This document shows, in pieces, positions 18,147-26,937 of a stretch of 64,000 nucleotides of DNA (positions within the stretch are counted from its first letter, which is position 1; every line of letters starts with the position of its first letter). The position numbers and the translations under genes were made by a program. Below the pieces are notes generated by a model. The model searched no databases. It saw nothing but the letters and a program-made list of their open reading frames with translations, and was not told the DNA's origin. Origin of the DNA: JAICXG01 sp963801255 (GTDB taxonomy: Bacteria; Verrucomicrobiota; Verrucomicrobiia; Chthoniobacterales; UBA10450); assembly GCA_963801255.1 (NCBI GenBank), contig CAWDEC010000007.1, positions 124,001 through 188,000 on the forward strand, read 5' to 3'.

Positions 18147-19134
18147 ACCGCAGCGGACCGTCTCGATCGTTGGTACCGGCAGCTACGTGCCGGAACGTCG
18201 CCTAACGAACGACGATCTTTCCAAGATAGTGGCGACGGATGACAAGTGGATCATTACCCGTACCGGGATCAAGGAACGGCGCATCGCCGCCGATGACGAA
18301 TACACCAGCGATATGGGCGCGAAGGCCGCCTTGGCTGCGATGGAGCAAGCCGGCATAAGAGCGGAAGAGATCGATCTCATTCTCGTCGCCACCGCTACCC
18401 CCGACATGGTTTTCCCCGCAACGGCCTGTTTTATCCAGACCAAGATCGGCGCGAAACGTGCAGCCTGTCTCGACATTTCGGCGGCTTGCGCCGGCTTCCT
18501 TTTCGCGATCGAGATTGGGCAGCAATTCATCACTTCCCACACTTACGACACCGTGCTTGTCATCGGCGCTGAAAAACTGAGTACCATTACCGATTGGACC
18601 GAGCGCAACACCTGTGTCCTTTTCGGCGATGGCGCCGGCGCGGCCATCCTCCGCCATCGCGACAACGGCAGCCATGGCCTTATCAGCACCCACATCGCGA
18701 GCGATGGCAATTTTGCCGATATTCTCTGGATGCCGGGCGGCGGTTGCCGTCATCCGATCCGCCGCGACAACGCCGATAAGCAACTCCAGACGATCAAGAT
18801 GTCGGGCAAGGAAGTCTACAAACAGGCGGTTACCGCCATGGTCGACGCCGCGAAAAAGGCACTCGAGAAAGCTGGCCTAACGATCGACGACATCGCCTGC
18901 GTCATTCCTCATCAGGCCAACGTTCGCATTATCGAAGCGATCGCCGATCGGCTGAAGATGCCGGTGGAAAAAGTTTTCGTAAATCTGGACCGCTACGGCA
19001 ACACTTCCGCGGCCGCGGTCGCGATCGCCCTTGATGAAGCAAATCGGACCGGTCGCATCAAACCGGGTGATTACGTCCTCATGATCGTCTTTGGCGGCGG
19101 TCTCACCTGGGCTGGCTCGGTCATTGAGTGGTGA
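18109..19134 (+). CDS. fabH: 3-oxoacyl-ACP synthase III
   Basis: 341 residues from ATG 18109, inside the end of plsX; an upstream frame start at 18034 is not needed. The catalytic triad is visible: Cys127 in DISAACAGFLF, His268 in IPHQANVRIIE and Asn298 in YGNTSAAA. FabH condenses acyl-CoA with malonyl-ACP to start fatty-acid synthesis. Two motif copies fall within the gene (18200 and 18875). Confidence 0.95.
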   Translation: MKRTPRSSPRSGKPQRTVSIVGTGSYVPERRLTNDDLSKIVATDDKWIITRTGIKERRIAADDEYTSDMGAKAALAAMEQAGIRAEEIDLILVATATPDMVFPATACFIQTKIGAKRAACLDISAACAGFLFAIEIGQQFITSHTYDTVLVIGAEKLSTITDWTERNTCVLFGDGAGAAILRHRDNGSHGLISTHIASDGNFADILWMPGGGCRHPIRRDNADKQLQTIKMSGKEVYKQAVTAMVDAAKKALEKAGLTIDDIACVIPHQANVRIIEAIADRLKMPVEKVFVNLDRYGNTSAAAVAIALDEANRTGRIKPGDYVLMIVFGGGLTWAGSVIEW

Positions 19135-19279
19135 GCGCGCCGGCAGCAGCGCTGAATCCGCTTCTATTTGTCCGAAATTAGCAACCCGGCCTCATGCGCG
19201 TCGCGCGAGACGAGCGCACGAGTGAACATCTCCACGATCGACGATTGAAGCTTGCCCGTTTGCGTCTACGCTCAACGCC

Positions 19280-20146
19280 ATGCTGATCGATACCCACGCC
19301 CACTTGGATTACCCGGATTTTGCGCCCGACTTCGACGACGTGTTGCAGCGCGCGACCGAAGCTGGCGTGACGCGAATCTTGACCATCGGGACCTCGATCG
19401 AGAGCAGTCGGCGCGCGATCGAACTGGCGGAGAAGTATCCGAACGTTTTTGCCGTGATCGGCGTTCATCCCAGCTATGCAGAAGAGGCGGGCGACGACGT
19501 CATGACGCCGTTGCGCGAGCTGGCGAAAAGCCCACGCGTGGCCGCGATTGGTGAGACGGGTTTGGATTATCATCGTCTGCCGAGCGAAAAGGTCGCGAAA
19601 GAACGAAAGACCCAGGTCATCACCAAGGCGCTCCAGGCGGAGACGGATGACGAAATCGAGAGTGGCATCCACGACGGCGCGCTCAAGAGCAAACAGGCGG
19701 CGATTTTTCAGCAGCAATTGGATCTGGCGGTTGAGCTGCGGCTCAACGTCGTCATCCATCAGCGCGACGCCTGGGATGATACTCTGGCAATTCTGCGCGA
19801 GTACGGCCGGCAAACCAGTGGCGTTTTCCATTGCTTTGGCGGCACGCGCGAACAGGCCGAAGAAGTGATCTCGTTAGGCCATCTCGTTTCCTTTACCGGC
19901 ATCGTTACCTTCAAGAACGGCGCCCTCGTCAGGCAGGTCGCGACCGATCTTTCGCTAGGAGAGTTCATGGTCGAAACCGACTGCCCATATCTTGCGCCGG
20001 AACCGCATCGCGGAAAACGCTGCGAGCCTGGCTACACACGACTGGTGGCGGAAAGCATCGCGGCCTCCCGCGGCATTTCGGTCGAAGAATTGGCGCGAGC
20101 TACGACTGAGACGGCGGAAGAATTTTTTCGGCTCAACAACGCATGA
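19280..20146 (+). CDS. TatD family metal-dependent hydrolase with an inserted segment
   Basis: 288 residues, somewhat longer than typical TatD. The first metal motif is DTHAHLD (His6, His8). GETGLDYHRL, GVFHCFGG and ETDCPYLAPEPHRGKR follow, with the expected His and Asp ligands. Between GLDYH and the usual FQQQLDLA helix there is an extra, charged stretch of about 35 residues (roughly residues 98-132). TatD proteins act as 3'-5' nucleases or related hydrolases. It overlaps the L,D-transpeptidase start by 4 nt. Confidence 0.9.
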   Translation: MLIDTHAHLDYPDFAPDFDDVLQRATEAGVTRILTIGTSIESSRRAIELAEKYPNVFAVIGVHPSYAEEAGDDVMTPLRELAKSPRVAAIGETGLDYHRLPSEKVAKERKTQVITKALQAETDDEIESGIHDGALKSKQAAIFQQQLDLAVELRLNVVIHQRDAWDDTLAILREYGRQTSGVFHCFGGTREQAEEVISLGHLVSFTGIVTFKNGALVRQVATDLSLGEFMVETDCPYLAPEPHRGKRCEPGYTRLVAESIAASRGISVEELARATTETAEEFFRLNNA

Positions 20147-20760
20147 GGTTGCGACCGCGCGCAGCTTTCACTGTCGCACTCGCTCTCCTTTCGTTAGGCG
20201 GATGCGCCACGGTCGATCGACGGCATCAGGTCATCATCAGCGTTCCCGAGCAACGAATGGCCTTGCTCGAGGATGGCGCGCCGCTCAACACCTATCCGGT
20301 CTCGACTTCGAAGTTTGGTCTCGGCGATCTGCCGGGAACAAGTTGGACGCCGTTAGGCAACCTCGAGATCGCGCGCAAGATCGGCGGCAGGGCGCCGAGC
20401 GGCGCGGTTTTTAAAGATCGGCTTCCTACCGGCGAGATTGTCGCGCCCGACGCGCCGGGTCGCGATCCGATTGTCACCCGCATCCTCTGGTTACGCGGGC
20501 TCGAGCCGCAAAACGCTTTGGCTTACTCGCGCTACATCTATATCCATGGAACGCCCGAAGAGCAGAATATAGGAACACCGGCGAGTTACGGCTGCATTCG
20601 GATGCGCTCATCCGATATCATCCAGCTCTACGACATCGTCGGCCGTGGTGCGCGCGTCACCATCGTCAATGCTCCCCTGGCGACGCTCGTTCCCGGTCTC
20701 GCCCCCGCTGCCATTCGCGTCGCCGACGCGACGCCGCAGCCGTCTCAATCGATTCGTTAG
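20143..20760 (+). CDS. L,D-transpeptidase (YkuD) lipoprotein
   Basis: 205 residues. The signal peptide ends LLSLGGC, a good lipobox, so it is probably membrane-anchored by lipid in the periplasm. The YkuD motif is seen as YIHGTPEEQNIGTPASYGCI with catalytic Cys151. These enzymes form 3-3 crosslinks in peptidoglycan or attach proteins to it. It overlaps tatD by ATGA. Its stop (CGT TAG) lies in a motif copy, and two more copies (20192, 20351) lie in the gene. Confidence 0.9.
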   Translation: MRLRPRAAFTVALALLSLGGCATVDRRHQVIISVPEQRMALLEDGAPLNTYPVSTSKFGLGDLPGTSWTPLGNLEIARKIGGRAPSGAVFKDRLPTGEIVAPDAPGRDPIVTRILWLRGLEPQNALAYSRYIYIHGTPEEQNIGTPASYGCIRMRSSDIIQLYDIVGRGARVTIVNAPLATLVPGLAPAAIRVADATPQPSQSIR

Positions 20761-21055
20761 GCGAAAATCCGCCGTTGGCAAACATAAGACTGCGCGCGAA
20801 ATAAGTCAGGAAACGCCGCCGTCCTAAGTGGAATAATACTTTGTTCGTTAGGTTGTTTCGACAGCAACTGACGTAAGACTTAGACGAACAAGGTCTGTCG
20901 GACGGAGACAAGCTGGACGGCGCAAAGGCCACGGTTGAAACCGGGCAACCGGATAGTCCTCAAGGTTTTGACTTATTGAGGGCGAGAGAACATTCCCAGG
21001 GCATGTGGCCAATTCGGTAGGCTGGAAGCCGGACGCCTGGTCAGCCAAGATGGCT

Positions 21056-22069
21056 TCACGGCATTTGGCCGAGATGCTTTTGCGCGGCGGGCTTGGCCAG
21101 AAGTGCCATATCGGCGTCGACCATGATTTCGATTAGCTCGCGGAAGCGGACTTTCGGTTCCCAATCAAGAACGCGTTTGGCTTTGGCAGGATTCCCAATC
21201 AACAGGTCCACCTCGGCCGGACGTTCGTAACGTTCGTCGTGCCGGACGAATTCCTTCCAATCAAGATCGACCCGCGCGAAAGCGATCTCGAGAAATTCAC
21301 GGATGGTGTGCGCCTCGTTCGTCGCGAGGACGAAGTCGTCACCCTTATCGTGCTGCACGATGCGCCACATCCCTTCGACATATTCCGGTGCGTAGCCCCA
21401 GTCGCGTTTCGCCTCGAGGTTGCCGAGAAATAGTTCCTTTTGCAGCCCGTGCTTGATCGCCGCCACGGCGCGCGAAATTTTCCGGGTGACAAAGGTTTCG
21501 CCCCGTCGCGGGCTTTCGTGATTGAAGAGGATGCCGTTGCTCGCGCAGAGTCCATAGCTTTCACGATAGTTTACGGTCGCCCAGTAGGCGAACACCTTCG
21601 CCACGCCATACGGACTACGAGGCCAAAAAGGCGTGGTCTCAATTTGAGGAACCTCCTGGACTTTGCCAAACATCTCACTGCTCGAAGCCTGATAAAACCG
21701 CGACCGAACTCCCGTTTCGCGAATCGCTTCCAAAATGCGAATCGTGCCGACGCCGGTCACGTCCGAAGTGTATTCCGGAATGTCGAAGCTCACTCGCACG
21801 TGGCTTTGCGCAGCCAGGTGATAAATTTCATCCGGCTTCAAAGCGTAGAGCAGCTTCACCAGATTGACTGAATCGCTCAGGTCACCGTAGTGAAGGAACA
21901 GGCGCACACCGTTGATGTGGGGATCAGCGTAAAGGTGATCGATCCGCGCGGTGTTAAAGGTACTGGCTCGGCGAATGATCCCATGGACTTCGTAACCTTT
22001 TTCTAGGAGCAGGTCGGCGAGGTAACTCCCATCCTGTCCAGTGATACCAGTAATGAGCGCTTTCTTCAT
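21056..22069 (-). CDS. gmd: GDP-mannose 4,6-dehydratase
   Basis: 337 residues from ATG 22069 (MKKALITGITGQDGSYLADL), with the NADP-binding GITGQDGSYL loop, the catalytic YGVAK block (Tyr/Lys pair), and NHESPRRGETFVTRKI. It makes GDP-4-keto-6-deoxymannose, the precursor of GDP-fucose and other deoxysugars for surface glycans. The frame is open upstream to 22198, but that tail is not conserved in the family. The 295 bp after the convergent L,D-transpeptidase gene hold nothing recognised. Confidence 0.95.
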   Translation of the reverse strand: MKKALITGITGQDGSYLADLLLEKGYEVHGIIRRASTFNTARIDHLYADPHINGVRLFLHYGDLSDSVNLVKLLYALKPDEIYHLAAQSHVRVSFDIPEYTSDVTGVGTIRILEAIRETGVRSRFYQASSSEMFGKVQEVPQIETTPFWPRSPYGVAKVFAYWATVNYRESYGLCASNGILFNHESPRRGETFVTRKISRAVAAIKHGLQKELFLGNLEAKRDWGYAPEYVEGMWRIVQHDKGDDFVLATNEAHTIREFLEIAFARVDLDWKEFVRHDERYERPAEVDLLIGNPAKAKRVLDWEPKVRFRELIEIMVDADMALLAKPAAQKHLGQMP

Positions 22070-22795
22070 TAACCTGCGCTTTAACGCAGATGAGAGTCGA
22101 GGGCAATTGAAATGCGCGACCACCTCCCGGCATCGATCGAGTCGCACCTGATCTTTGGATGGCAACCGGAAAGGCACGAGGTTACGCGGCAGCCGCATGG
22201 CTGGGAAAGGGGCGTCGCCTAGCTCAAGGATTGAGTTAGCTACTTGCGATAGTTACGGGATTCTGTCAGAGTCGGGTCGTTCCCATCTCCGCCTTACCAG
22301 AAATGGCTTGCGCTTCCGAAGTCTGTCTCAAGGCGTTTTGAGGTAACAAGGTGATAAGCGAGAAGACGCGAGCCGTTTTCCTACAGGGGAGTTATCGGCT
22401 AACCCAGAGGTCGAACCTGGCGCGCAGGGCGCGTTGAGCCACAGCCTATTGCGCAGTCCCTCTTTTGGCCTAACGACATTATTCCGCCGAGCTATCGCAG
22501 GCAGATGCATTTGCCCTTCTGTCGCGGGAAAACGCTTGCGCCGACGAATCTTACTCGCTTTCTGCGCCGTGGTAGACGCGAAGGCGCAAGAATGTAGCGG
22601 GTCCTGGCATCACCATGGCGCGGCAGCGCGGGATCGCGCTGGCGGGCACATCGCGCGCCGTGGAGGTCCGCCCTTGGAAAAATCATTCAGTCGTTCGCGA
22701 CAAAGTAGTCGATTCCAAGCTTTGAAGTGTTGATCATGTCGTTGCGCTCAAGCTAATAATAGCTTTAGGCAAAGCGTTAACCGAGCTTTCCTGAG
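22070..22795. other. Gene-poor 726-bp stretch before the TPR array
   Basis: Only short frames without family features are present. One motif copy occurs at 22468. A T-arm-like hairpin lies on the minus strand near 22404-22420 but no complete tRNA could be folded. The stretch probably holds the promoters for gmd (minus) and the first array gene (plus), which I could not place. Confidence 0.5.
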
Positions 22796-24865
22796 ATGAA
22801 CCGCAAGCCATCGTTTTTTACCGAACTGAAGCGACGCCACGTCTACAGAGTTGCCGTCGCGTATGCCGCGGTGGGGTGGCTGACAATTCAAATCGCGGCC
22901 CAGGTGTCTCCTTTTCTGGAGATTCCAGGTTGGGTAGTGCGCACAGTTATTATCCTGGTCATAGCCGGATTACCCATCGCTCTAGTGATGGCATGGGCCT
23001 TTGAGCTGACGTCGCAAGGTATTAAACTGGCAACACCTTCTGATAAGGCTAGCGAGGAAAGTGCGAATCATCATCGCTGGATCTACGTCGCGGTCATCGG
23101 TGCGTTGCTTTCCGCGGGATTATTTCTCGTTGGGCGCTACACCGCTTCGCACGCCGCGGATACGAACTCGCCCGAATCAAGCGCCAAGTCGATTGCCGTA
23201 ATGCCCTTCGACAATCTGAGCCGTCATCGAGACGATACTTACTTTGCTGAGGGTATTCAGAACGAAATTCTGACCAAGCTATCCGGGGTCGGCGATCTCA
23301 AGGTGATCTCGCGCACTTCCACGACCAAATACCAGAGTCAGCCCAAGAATCTGAAGACGGTCGCGCAAGAGCTCGGTGTAGCCAACATTCTCGAGGGCGC
23401 TGTGCAGCGAGCGGAGAACAAGATTCGAGTCAATGTCCAACTCATCGATGCACGGCGCGATACCCATCTTTGGGCGAAAAGTTATGATCGTGACTTGAAG
23501 GATATCCTGGCGGTGGAAAGCGAGGTCGCCGGAGAAATCGTTGAATCGCTGAAAGCGAACCTCTCACCGGGCGAAGCACGCGTTTTGGCTGCGACCTCGA
23601 CTCAAGATTCGGAAGCCCACGACCTTTTTCTCCGGGGCGAGTATGAGAGACGCCAGGCGGAGAGCACGCTCGCGCCGGATGCTTTGGATCGGGCAGATGC
23701 TTTCTACCAGCAGGCCCTGGCGAGGGACCCGGACCTTGTCGGCGCGGCGGCCGGGCTGGCTACAGCTCGACTTTATCGTCATTGGTTTATCTCTCCCCTA
23801 TCACCCCCGGAGTTAGATGCGGTAAAGACCTCGATCGATCGCGCCTTGGTGAAATCGCCGTCTTCGCCCGAAGCTCACTACGCCCTCGGGCTATTCTATT
23901 ACTGGGGCCATCGCCAATACGCCAACGCTTTGACCGAGTTTCAGCGCACCCTGGAGTTGCAGCCTAACAATGCTTCAGCGCGACAATTCTGCGGATGGGT
24001 CTATCGACGTCTCGGAGAATGGGATCGTTCCCTCGCGGATGTGAAACAAGCTGAGGAACTCGACCCGCGCGATCCGTCCATTCCCGCCAGTCTTGGCGGG
24101 AGTTATCTGTGCCTGCGTCTCTGGGATGAAGCGCAGCGAACCGAATTGCGAGCCCTTACTCTCGATCCGCATAAAGCAGAGGCAGCCACTATTCTGGCGC
24201 TGACACAGATTAACGCCACCGGCGATCTTCAATCGGCCAGACAATCCTTTGCCGGTTTTCCGGAAGATATCCGAGCCAGCACCCAGATTTTCCAGGGAGA
24301 TATAACTGCCATCGTTGGCATCCGAGTATACCTCTATGTGCTGGAGCGACGTTTTGACGAAGCAATCGAGGCGTTCGATCGCGAAACGAAGTCTGGCGAC
24401 GCGAAGTTCCTTCAGCAACTCACTGGCCGCTCTGTGCTTCACCTTTTAAAAGGCGACATGGATATTGCCAGGTCTGCCGCTGAACTGGTCCTGTCCCCGC
24501 TTGAAACCAGGTGCAAGGAACGCCCTGATGATACCTTCGCGATGACCGAGTTATCCTGGATTTACCTCGCGCTTGGCCGCAAAGCCGACGCGCTGCGCAT
24601 GGCCAAACAGGCAGCGGATTTGATCTCAGTGGAAAAAGATGCGCTCTCCGGGACTTTTTTCCAGAGCGGCCTGGCACAAATCGAAGCAAACGCGGGCGCT
24701 TTGGAGGAAGCGGTCGGGAGACTTCGATTGTTGCTCTCGATCCCAGCCGGTCAGCCCGTTTCCATCGCTCGCTTGAAGATCGATCCGGTCTGGGATCCGC
24801 TTCGTCATCGTCCGGATTTCGAGAAACTATTGGCCGGTCCGGAGCAGATTGGCCCAAATAAATAG
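22796..24865 (+). CDS. Membrane-anchored TolB-N-like/TPR protein, array unit 1
   Basis: 689 residues. It begins FFTELKRRHVYRVAVAYAAV, a basic patch followed by TM1 (about 18-40), then TM2 (about 48-70) and TM3 (about 97-117). Residues about 130-260 form a TolB-N/COG5616-like domain (KSIAVMPFDNLS, FAEGIQNEILTKL, LEGAVQRAENKIRVNVQLID). The rest is TPR repeats, ending in DPVWDPLRHRPDFEKLLAG. Function unknown; it looks like a membrane scaffold or sensor. It is the first and long-bodied unit of the array, separated from unit 2 by about 254 bp. Confidence 0.8.
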   Translation: MNRKPSFFTELKRRHVYRVAVAYAAVGWLTIQIAAQVSPFLEIPGWVVRTVIILVIAGLPIALVMAWAFELTSQGIKLATPSDKASEESANHHRWIYVAVIGALLSAGLFLVGRYTASHAADTNSPESSAKSIAVMPFDNLSRHRDDTYFAEGIQNEILTKLSGVGDLKVISRTSTTKYQSQPKNLKTVAQELGVANILEGAVQRAENKIRVNVQLIDARRDTHLWAKSYDRDLKDILAVESEVAGEIVESLKANLSPGEARVLAATSTQDSEAHDLFLRGEYERRQAESTLAPDALDRADAFYQQALARDPDLVGAAAGLATARLYRHWFISPLSPPELDAVKTSIDRALVKSPSSPEAHYALGLFYYWGHRQYANALTEFQRTLELQPNNASARQFCGWVYRRLGEWDRSLADVKQAEELDPRDPSIPASLGGSYLCLRLWDEAQRTELRALTLDPHKAEAATILALTQINATGDLQSARQSFAGFPEDIRASTQIFQGDITAIVGIRVYLYVLERRFDEAIEAFDRETKSGDAKFLQQLTGRSVLHLLKGDMDIARSAAELVLSPLETRCKERPDDTFAMTELSWIYLALGRKADALRMAKQAADLISVEKDALSGTFFQSGLAQIEANAGALEEAVGRLRLLLSIPAGQPVSIARLKIDPVWDPLRHRPDFEKLLAGPEQIGPNK

Positions 24866-24999
24866 TCGCGATTCCACCTCGAGGGTCAATCTCCCCGCGA
24901 CGCAAGTCCGGGCACGGCGGCAGGTTGGCGAGGTGAAATTGAGGACCAGAACGCCAATCGAAGTGGCGCTGCGTTTCTGATCTTGATAGAGTCGCAACG

Positions 25000-25013
25000 G
25001 CCGCTCGAGCGGC
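25000..25013. promoter_or_regulatory. Perfect 14-bp palindrome upstream of array unit 2
   Basis: GCCGCTCGAGCGGC is perfectly self-complementary and lies 107 bp before the unit 2 start. It could be an operator or part of a terminator; no protein is known for it. Confidence 0.35.
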
Positions 25014-25119
25014 TCCGATGATATTGAATCGTAACTTCAGCTCGCAGTCCATGTCGATCCTGGCCCGGATTGCCGGTCGGATTCGTGCCGCCCGACAACT
25101 TCCTTCGACGCGGTCGAGA

Positions 25120-26937
25120 ATGACAAATAAGCTGTCTTTTTTCGCCGAGCTGAAGCGACGTAACGTTTACAAGGTTGCGGTCGCTTATGCCGTCGTCGGC
25201 TGGCTCATTATGCAGGTTGCGGCCACGGTTGTCCCGGCGCTGCACCTGCCGGAGGAGATCACGACCGCGGTCGTCGTGCTCACGTTGCTCGGCTTTCCCG
25301 TCTCGCTTGTCATCGCCTGGGCCTTTGAGATGACTCCTGACGGGATGAAGCGAACGGAGAATATCTCGCCTAACGAGCTTATCCCTTACTGGAGCCGAAG
25401 GAAGTTCGCCACATTTGTGGTGGCGAGCGCGACCGTCGCAGCCAGCCTTCTTGGGTTTCAGCTTTGGCGGGCGCACTCGCGGCCGGCACACATTCGGTCC
25501 ACAACCGAGAGCTTGCCGATTCCAGAAAAATCGATCGCCGTTCTGCCATTTGATAATCTCAGCGAAGAGAAGGCCAACGCCTTTTTCGCCGAAGGTGTCC
25601 AGGACGAGATCCTAACTCGCCTTGCCAAAGTATCTGACTTGAAGGTGATCGCGCGCACTTCGACGCAGAAGTTTACAAGCACGCCCGAAAATCTGCCGGA
25701 TATCGCGAAGCAGCTGGGCGTAATGAACATCCTCGAAGGCAGTGTGCAAAAGGTGAACGACCAGGTGCGAGTCAACGTGCAGCTTATCAATGCGCTAACC
25801 AATGCGCATCTTTGGGCGGAGATTTACGATCGCAAACTAACCGATATCTTTGCGGTCGAGAGCGACATCGCAAAGACGATCGCCGACGCCTTGCAGGCGA
25901 AGCTCACCAGCTCCGAAAGAACTTCGATTGCCCAGCAACCTACAACTAACACCGAAGCCTATGAGCTTTATCTCAAAGGCAGGTTTTTCTGGAACAAACG
26001 CACCGCGGATGACCTGCGGAGATCGATCGAATATTTCAATCAGGCGATTGCGAAAGATCCCGGCTACGCGCAGGCTAATGCTGGTGCAGCCCAGGCCTGG
26101 TTGTTACTTCCAGGTTATAGCGGAGGAAGTCCGCAGGATTGTTTTCCACAGGCAGAAAAGGCTGCCAGAAAAGCCCTTTCTCTGGACGAAAGTTCCGCCG
26201 ACGCCCATGCCGCACTTGGCATGGTTAAGCAGCTCTTTCACTTCGATTCCCCGGGAGCGATCGCCGAGTTCCAGCGGGCGATAGAGTTAAATCCGAATAA
26301 CGCAACGGCCCATCATTGGTTCGCCAATCATTCGCTTTCCGCGACTGGCCAGGTCGAACGCGAGGTCGAAGAGATGAAACGCGCTTTGGAACTCGATCCT
26401 CTCTCGATGATTATCAACTCGAATCTCGGACAGGCCTACATCTATTCACGTCGCCTTGATGACGCGATCGCTCAATTGCGTAGGACAGTCGAAATGGACC
26501 AAAGCTTTTATTTTGCCCATTACATGCTGGGACAAGCCTTGGAGCTTAAGGGTCAGCTTCCGGAAGCCGTGGCTGAGTACCAGCAGGCGATAAAATTAAA
26601 CGACGACCCGTTTCCAAAAGCACTCCTCGGTCACCTCTTTGGCAAGATGGGACGAAAGGACGAAGCCAGAAGGATCCTTCAGGAGCTGCGCCAGATCAGA
26701 GAACAGCGCTACTTCGAGGCCTACGGACTCGCCTTGCTCTGTCTGGGCTTGGATGATCGCGATGAAGCGCTTCGCTGGCTGGAACAAGGGTGTCGCGACC
26801 ACGACGGCTTTAACATGGGGACAATTCGCGTCGATGCATTTCTCGATCCGCTGCATGGTGACCAGCGTTTCGAAGCGCTCGCGGAACAAATCATGCCGGC
26901 GCGGGATTTTACCCAGCCTTTGTCAGCCGCGAAATGA
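25120..26937 (+). CDS. TolB-N-like/TPR membrane protein, array unit 2
   Basis: 605 residues from ATG 25120 (MTNKLSFFAELKRRNVYK); the frame extends to 25018 but the family start fits here. Two N-terminal TM helices are followed by a linker with SPNE (encoded by a motif copy at 25368) and a third helix. The TolB-N-like domain has KSIAVLPFDNLSEEKANAFF and GVQDEILTRLAKVSDLKVI. The TPR tail is shorter than in the long units and has an intermediate-length C-terminus. It overlaps unit 3 by 4 nt (ATGA). Confidence 0.8.
   Translation: MTNKLSFFAELKRRNVYKVAVAYAVVGWLIMQVAATVVPALHLPEEITTAVVVLTLLGFPVSLVIAWAFEMTPDGMKRTENISPNELIPYWSRRKFATFVVASATVAASLLGFQLWRAHSRPAHIRSTTESLPIPEKSIAVLPFDNLSEEKANAFFAEGVQDEILTRLAKVSDLKVIARTSTQKFTSTPENLPDIAKQLGVMNILEGSVQKVNDQVRVNVQLINALTNAHLWAEIYDRKLTDIFAVESDIAKTIADALQAKLTSSERTSIAQQPTTNTEAYELYLKGRFFWNKRTADDLRRSIEYFNQAIAKDPGYAQANAGAAQAWLLLPGYSGGSPQDCFPQAEKAARKALSLDESSADAHAALGMVKQLFHFDSPGAIAEFQRAIELNPNNATAHHWFANHSLSATGQVEREVEEMKRALELDPLSMIINSNLGQAYIYSRRLDDAIAQLRRTVEMDQSFYFAHYMLGQALELKGQLPEAVAEYQQAIKLNDDPFPKALLGHLFGKMGRKDEARRILQELRQIREQRYFEAYGLALLCLGLDDRDEALRWLEQGCRDHDGFNMGTIRVDAFLDPLHGDQRFEALAEQIMPARDFTQPLSAAK

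Noticed and set aside
22404..22420. A T-arm-like hairpin on the minus strand
   Set aside because: The rest of a tRNA or tmRNA could not be folded around it.
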